In this document: piece after piece, positions 59,997 through 64,000 of the stretch
Layout: each line of letters opens with the position of its first letter
Position numbering within the stretch: position 1 is the stretch's first letter
Source of the DNA: Ruminococcus sp.
Lineage (GTDB): Bacteria > Bacillota > Clostridia > Oscillospirales > Ruminococcaceae
Assembly (NCBI RefSeq): GCF_024691275.1
Contig: NZ_JAILNU010000058.1
Coordinates: forward strand, 62,001 to 126,000
DNA length: 64,000 nucleotides
Direction: 5' to 3'
Notes under the pieces: generated by a model
The model's database searches: none
Told to the model about the DNA's origin: nothing
What the model saw: the letters and a program-made list of their open reading frames with translations, nothing else
Translations under genes and position numbers: made by a program

Positions 59997-62900
59997 TTAT
60001 GTCATTGACCAGCTGTCGAAGCTTACGTCGCCGTTAGCGATGAAGTAAATGTCACTTGCTCCGTTTGGAACATTTGGAATACCTGTGATGATCTCAGACA
60101 TTGAGCCGCCTGCAGGTACTTCGATGTAAGCGATAGCGTCGCCTGTTCTTGAACCAGCAACAACCTTTATTATAGCACCGTTCTTAGAAGAAGCCTTAGC
60201 TGTGAGTGTGCCGTCAACCTTAGAGAAGTCAACCTTGCTTACCTTAGCCCATTCGCCCTTCTTGAGTTCAAGTGTTGAGTTGCCTACGCCTGATACGCTG
60301 ATGCCCTTTGACTGGTTAGACATTGTAGCTGCACGTATTGTCTGTGTAGGATCGAGGTTCTCGATCTGGCTTACACCTGTCTGTGAACCGCCGCAAGTGA
60401 TCTTGCCGTTGTTTAAAGTTGCCTTATCAATACAGGGTGATCTGTAGTTAAGACCCTTGCCGCCGTTAACGCCCATACGCATTTCGAGCTGACGTGAGTG
60501 ATAGAGAACATAGTAGCTGCCCTTGAATTCGATGATCGAGTGGTGGTTGTTACCGCCGTTGTCAAGTCTCTGTGTACCAGTGTTCTTGAATACAACGCCC
60601 TGATATGTGTATCCCTTGAGAGGATTTGTTGATGTCATATAACCGATATCAGCATTGCTGAATGACTGACCGTTTACACTTGTACCGCCAGGAACGTTCC
60701 AGTTGTGGCAGAATGAATAATACCATGTGTTACCGATCTTTATCATGCTTGAGTCTTCAAAGAGGTAAGGTGTACCAGGATCAATAGGAGTACCTACGAT
60801 CGAGATCATGTCGTCGCCAAGCTGAGCGATACGTCCCTGCTTTGTATTAGCAGCCTGTCCGTTTGGAACACCGCCGCCGTATGCAATGATACCTGTGTCT
60901 GTTTCAGGATCATAGTAAACGCCCGGATCGAAGAGCCAAGTTACGTTACTGTTAGGTGTGTTTCTGGAAATGAGTTCGTGTCCGAGAGGATCTCTTACAT
61001 TCTTAGTGAATGTCGGGTCATCAGCTGTGATAACGCCGATACCTGAACCATTGTTTGCGAAGTAAAGGAAGAACTTATCCTGTCCCTTGATATTCTTCCA
61101 AGCAGCATCAGGAGCCCATGCATTGTTAGCCCATTTTGCAATAGGAGTGCCGTTGACTCTTGTTTTTGCAACAGGGATCTGACCGTGGTCAGTCCAGTTT
61201 ACAAGGTCTGCTGTTGATAAGCAGTTGATATAGCCTGAAGAATAATCGTTTTCGATAAGCTGACCGTTCTTGTATGCGAATTCGTCAGCTGTTGTATAAA
61301 CGTAAAGTCTTCCGTCATATACGAGCCAGCCCGGGTCTGCGCCGAAACGCTGAGTATAGATCGGGTTGTTCTCGTTATCCTTTTTATAGGATTCTGCTAA
61401 AGTTATATTACCGAATTTACTTGCCATAGCTGAGAGATCTACTGTAGGAGTTGCGGGTTTATTGATTGGGAATTCAGCTATCTTGCCAAGAATGTATTCC
61501 TGGAGAAGTACAAGGTCAGCGACCTCGAATGCCTTGTTCTGGTCTACGTCAGCAGCCTTCTGAGTCATTGAATCAGAGAAGCCTTCCTTGAGGAGACCCT
61601 TTCTTGCAGCGACCATATCGAGAGAGTCGATACGCTCATCGAAGTTGATATCGCCGAGAACTACCTTGCGAACCTTTGGCTGTCCTGCGCCTGTAATTAC
61701 TGTATCGGCAGGAGCGCCTACAGCGTCGTCGATGAAGAAGTCAACGAAATTATTTTCGTCAGTTGTTTCAACATAGATCTGCATATTAGTAGCATCTGCA
61801 GGGAGCTTATAGTTTGTGTTTGCAAGCTGTACCCACTCACCCTTAGGAGCTGTAGCTCTTGCGATCTCAACGTACTGTGCTTCATCTGAAGCGTCTGTGT
61901 ACTGGAGAGTGAACTTGAACTCTGTAGTTTCATCGCCGTCATTTGTCATAGCGTTTACAGAGAAGCTGTATGCCTTGCCTGGCTCGAAGATCCTGGAATT
62001 GAGAGCCATTGAAGCACCGTTCCATGAAGCCTCACGACCGCTGCAGAAGAGTGACTTGCTGCCCTCATATTTAGCGCTTGAGCTTACAGCGACCTTAGCT
62101 GAGCCTCTGCCTGACCAATCGCCCTCAGAGCTTTCAAATGTATCGTGGAACCAGTAACCGTTCTCATCAGGCTCAGGATCCTTTACTGTGAAGCCTGAGC
62201 TTCCCGGGCCTGTGTAAGGCTTACCTGTTGTCCACTGGCTGTCAGGAATGATGCTTGCGATAGCATTGTATGCTGACTTTGGCTGGTTGCTTCCATTGTA
62301 AAGAAGTGGCTGGTTGCTTCTGCCCGAGCCCTTATCTGTAGCTACCCATGAGTTGTTGTCGTTTGGACCCCAAACCTGTACGAGAGTTACGTTAGGACCG
62401 TTTGGATGCTTTTCGTTCCATTCCTTAGCGTGCTGGAAGATAGCCTTATACTTTGTAGCCTGCTGATCTAATGAATACTTGCCGCCTTCAGTGGAGATAT
62501 CAAGCTCAGTTACCTGAACGTCGAGACCGAGGTTGAGGTATTCGTCCATAGCAGCGAGGTAAGAAGGAGTTCCGCCCCAGTCATACTGACCTGACGAGCA
62601 GTTTACGTGTGACTGCATACCCATACCGTCGATAAGGCCCTTAGCCTTGAGAGGTTTGAGGATAGTATTGATGATGCAGTTCTTCTTATCGTTTGCATAC
62701 TCGTTATAGTCGTTGTAATAAAGCTTACAGCCGGCAGGAGCATACTTTCTTGCATATGTGAAAGCCTTCTCAACGAAGCTGTTGTTACCGTAAACCTGTA
62801 CCCACTTGGAGCTGCCGTTACCTGATGTAGGTCTGAGACCACCCTGTGCAGCAGTACCGTCGTTGATAACTTCGTTACATACATCGTAAGCGTAGAGTTC

Positions 62901-63872
62901 AAGGTTTGGATACTGTGTAGCGAAAGCGTTGAACATATTCTTTATGTAGCTTTCCATACGCTGATTCATAGTAGAAGTATTAACCCATGAACCGTTATTG
63001 CTGAATCCTGATTTGAAGAACCAGTCAGGAGTCTGGCTGTGCCATACGAGAGTATGACCTCTGAAAGCGATGCCGTTTTTCTCGGCGAAGTCGCATATAG
63101 AAGCACATCTGCTGAGAGAAACCTTAACGTTTGTATCTGTAGAACCGTTCTGAACGATAGTAGCATCAGGCTTTGTCTCGTTCTCGCACTCGATGGCGTT
63201 GTGATCCTTGAGAATAAGACCTGTGATACCGCTGTTGTTTACTGTAGAACCGTTGAGGATATTACCTACACGGAAGTAAGCGCCGAACTCATCTTTAAGT
63301 CCCTTGCCTGATGGGATAGCATGAGCTTCGTTAGCAGCCTTATCGCCGATGATCTTGACATCATCGAAGAAGAAATCACTTGTAGAATCTGTTGTGATGG
63401 TGAGTTTGAACTCGTAGCTTCCCTCGGGAGCTGTGTAAGTGTTCTTGAGTTCTGTCCATTTACCGGGAGCAACTATCTGAGATGCTAACTCGACAGTTGT
63501 TTCTTCGCCTGTTTTCTCGTCAATGGTCAGAAGTGTGAAATGGAATTTTTCGAGTGTGTTGCTGAAGACCTTTACACTGTAAGTGTACTCGTCGCCCCCG
63601 AAGAGATAAAGACCCTTTGATGAAGCAGCACCGTCTGTTGAAGCGGTTCTGTTTGATACCTTCATGCCTCGTGAAGAATCAACACCGGCTCCGAAATTAG
63701 CGGTGAGTTCAACTGTGTCGCTTGAACCGTACCAACCTTCGTAACTGCGCTCGAAATCATTTGAAACGATCTCTGCAGCATAAGTGCGCTGGATGTACTC
63801 GGGAAATACGGCAATCACCCCTGAAAGGCAGCTTGCAGCCGTAAGGCTTGCAACCAACTTTTTTACTTTCAT
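59997..63872 (-). CDS. cellulosomal bifunctional xylanase: CBM22-GH10-CBM22-dockerin-GH43-CBM6
   Basis: A 1291-aa secreted enzyme attacking arabinoxylan. Signal peptide 1-33; CBM22-like module about 35-175; GH10 endo-xylanase about 185-550 with acid/base Glu334 in DVCNEVIND and nucleophile Glu456 in QVTELDIS; second CBM22-like module about 570-720; dockerin 739-801 with two F-hand loops (DINFDERIDSLD, DVDQNKAFEVAD); GH43 about 820-1160 (ADPGWLVYDGRLYVYTT, TWLFDPGVYYDPE); C-terminal CBM6-like module about 1165-1291 (VSGVGNSTLELKKGEWAKV). The dockerin is internal, which would fix both catalytic halves near one cohesin. AGGAGGAG precedes the ATG. GH43 specificity (xylosidase or arabinofuranosidase) cannot be settled by eye. 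Confidence 0.95.
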   Translation of the reverse strand: MKVKKLVASLTAASCLSGVIAVFPEYIQRTYAAEIVSNDFERSYEGWYGSSDTVELTANFGAGVDSSRGMKVSNRTASTDGAASSKGLYLFGGDEYTYSVKVFSNTLEKFHFTLLTIDEKTGEETTVELASQIVAPGKWTELKNTYTAPEGSYEFKLTITTDSTSDFFFDDVKIIGDKAANEAHAIPSGKGLKDEFGAYFRVGNILNGSTVNNSGITGLILKDHNAIECENETKPDATIVQNGSTDTNVKVSLSRCASICDFAEKNGIAFRGHTLVWHSQTPDWFFKSGFSNNGSWVNTSTMNQRMESYIKNMFNAFATQYPNLELYAYDVCNEVINDGTAAQGGLRPTSGNGSSKWVQVYGNNSFVEKAFTYARKYAPAGCKLYYNDYNEYANDKKNCIINTILKPLKAKGLIDGMGMQSHVNCSSGQYDWGGTPSYLAAMDEYLNLGLDVQVTELDISTEGGKYSLDQQATKYKAIFQHAKEWNEKHPNGPNVTLVQVWGPNDNNSWVATDKGSGRSNQPLLYNGSNQPKSAYNAIASIIPDSQWTTGKPYTGPGSSGFTVKDPEPDENGYWFHDTFESSEGDWSGRGSAKVAVSSSAKYEGSKSLFCSGREASWNGASMALNSRIFEPGKAYSFSVNAMTNDGDETTEFKFTLQYTDASDEAQYVEIARATAPKGEWVQLANTNYKLPADATNMQIYVETTDENNFVDFFIDDAVGAPADTVITGAGQPKVRKVVLGDINFDERIDSLDMVAARKGLLKEGFSDSMTQKAADVDQNKAFEVADLVLLQEYILGKIAEFPINKPATPTVDLSAMASKFGNITLAESYKKDNENNPIYTQRFGADPGWLVYDGRLYVYTTADEFAYKNGQLIENDYSSGYINCLSTADLVNWTDHGQIPVAKTRVNGTPIAKWANNAWAPDAAWKNIKGQDKFFLYFANNGSGIGVITADDPTFTKNVRDPLGHELISRNTPNSNVTWLFDPGVYYDPETDTGIIAYGGGVPNGQAANTKQGRIAQLGDDMISIVGTPIDPGTPYLFEDSSMIKIGNTWYYSFCHNWNVPGGTSVNGQSFSNADIGYMTSTNPLKGYTYQGVVFKNTGTQRLDNGGNNHHSIIEFKGSYYVLYHSRQLEMRMGVNGGKGLNYRSPCIDKATLNNGKITCGGSQTGVSQIENLDPTQTIRAATMSNQSKGISVSGVGNSTLELKKGEWAKVSKVDFSKVDGTLTAKASSKNGAIIKVVAGSRTGDAIAYIEVPAGGSMSEIITGIPNVPNGASDIYFIANGDVSFDSWSMT

Positions 63873-63918
63873 ACATTCTCCTCCTCATTATAAAAATGTA
63901 TATTTTTCGTTCAACGTT

Positions 63919-63937
63919 ATGATATATTTTATATCAT
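63919..63937. promoter_or_regulatory. AT-rich palindrome upstream of the xylanase
   Basis: ATGATATA-TTT-TATATCAT, a perfect 8-base inverted repeat about 47 bases before the xylanase start. It could be an operator or just an AT-rich stem. No clear promoter was fixed in 63873-64000. Confidence 0.4.
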
Positions 63938-64000
63938 ATTATGCTGTTACACACATTTTACTCTTTCATATTATAGTTTGCAACCCCAAAAATAAAGATT

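Noticed and set aside
1-64000. CRISPR array, tRNA, rRNA or complete insertion sequence
   Set aside because: No regularly spaced direct repeats, cloverleaf genes, rRNA segments or transposase genes were recognised on either strand.

Overview
The window is a gene-dense, moderately GC-rich chromosomal segment from a low-GC-lineage Gram-positive anaerobe of the Ruminococcaceae. A cellulosome-building Ruminococcus of the R. flavefaciens / R. champanellensis type is the most likely source (inference). Support comes from two dockerin-bearing secreted proteins (one a CBM22-GH10-CBM22-dockerin-GH43-CBM6 xylanase), a cohesin-like lipoprotein, Clostridia-type sporulation coat genes (sipL-spoIVA), a group II ECF transporter, a CIRCE operator and a T-box. 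No rRNA, tRNA, CRISPR array or complete insertion sequence was seen.

Layout. 1-7.2 kb: the 3' part of a sensor kinase, then a same-strand run DUF1385-prmC-recA-recX-rimO-pgsA-DtxR-like regulator. 7.4-8.2 kb: a secreted protein made only of three dockerin-like modules. 8.3-10.3 kb: htpG on the minus strand behind a perfect CIRCE element. 10.4-12.6 kb: a cysteine-specific T-box leader, an unknown 125-aa gene and cysS. 12.65-12.95 kb: a probable type I toxin-antitoxin module with convergent consensus promoters. 13-14.2 kb: an MBL-fold hydrolase and rlmH. 14.3-26.9 kb: one long polysaccharide operon from a consensus promoter (ABC permease and ATPase, methyltransferase, coiled-coil protein, four GT4 and one GT2 glycosyltransferases, a large polytopic membrane protein, a flippase-like protein). 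27-31 kb: minus-strand zinc-ribbon protein and pheA-metH. 31-36 kb: ruvC-ruvA-sseB-like-ruvB, a C39-like protein, glmM. 36-41 kb: a methyltransferase, a DUF6440-like protein, a lipoprotein and ecfA1-ecfA2-ecfT. 41-51 kb: YfhO-like protein, truA, DUF5711-like protein, CvpA-like protein, clpE, cohesin-like lipoprotein, DUF4317-like protein. 51-54.3 kb: tandem paralogous secreted Ig-like proteins, the first frameshifted, each behind the same three-box promoter. 54.3-58.1 kb: a NUDIX hydrolase (minus) and the spore genes sipL and spoIVA. 58.2-59.7 kb: an AT-rich small-protein module divergent from an XRE regulator with twin palindromic operators, plus another small membrane protein. 59.99-63.9 kb: the large bifunctional xylanase on the minus strand.

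Functionally the region mixes housekeeping genes (recombination and Holliday-junction processing, translation factors, phospholipid and cell-wall precursor synthesis, aromatic amino acid and methionine synthesis) with accessory surface functions (polysaccharide export, dockerin/cohesin proteins, secreted repeat proteins). Several intergenic gaps hold members of a dispersed palindromic repeat family built around TGTAGGGGCGG...CCGCCC. The most unusual elements are the candidate type I toxin-antitoxin pair, the Cys T-box driving an unknown gene with cysS, the lipid-anchored cohesin-like protein, the all-dockerin protein, the duplicated promoters with 21-bp-phased boxes, and the twin-operator small-protein module.
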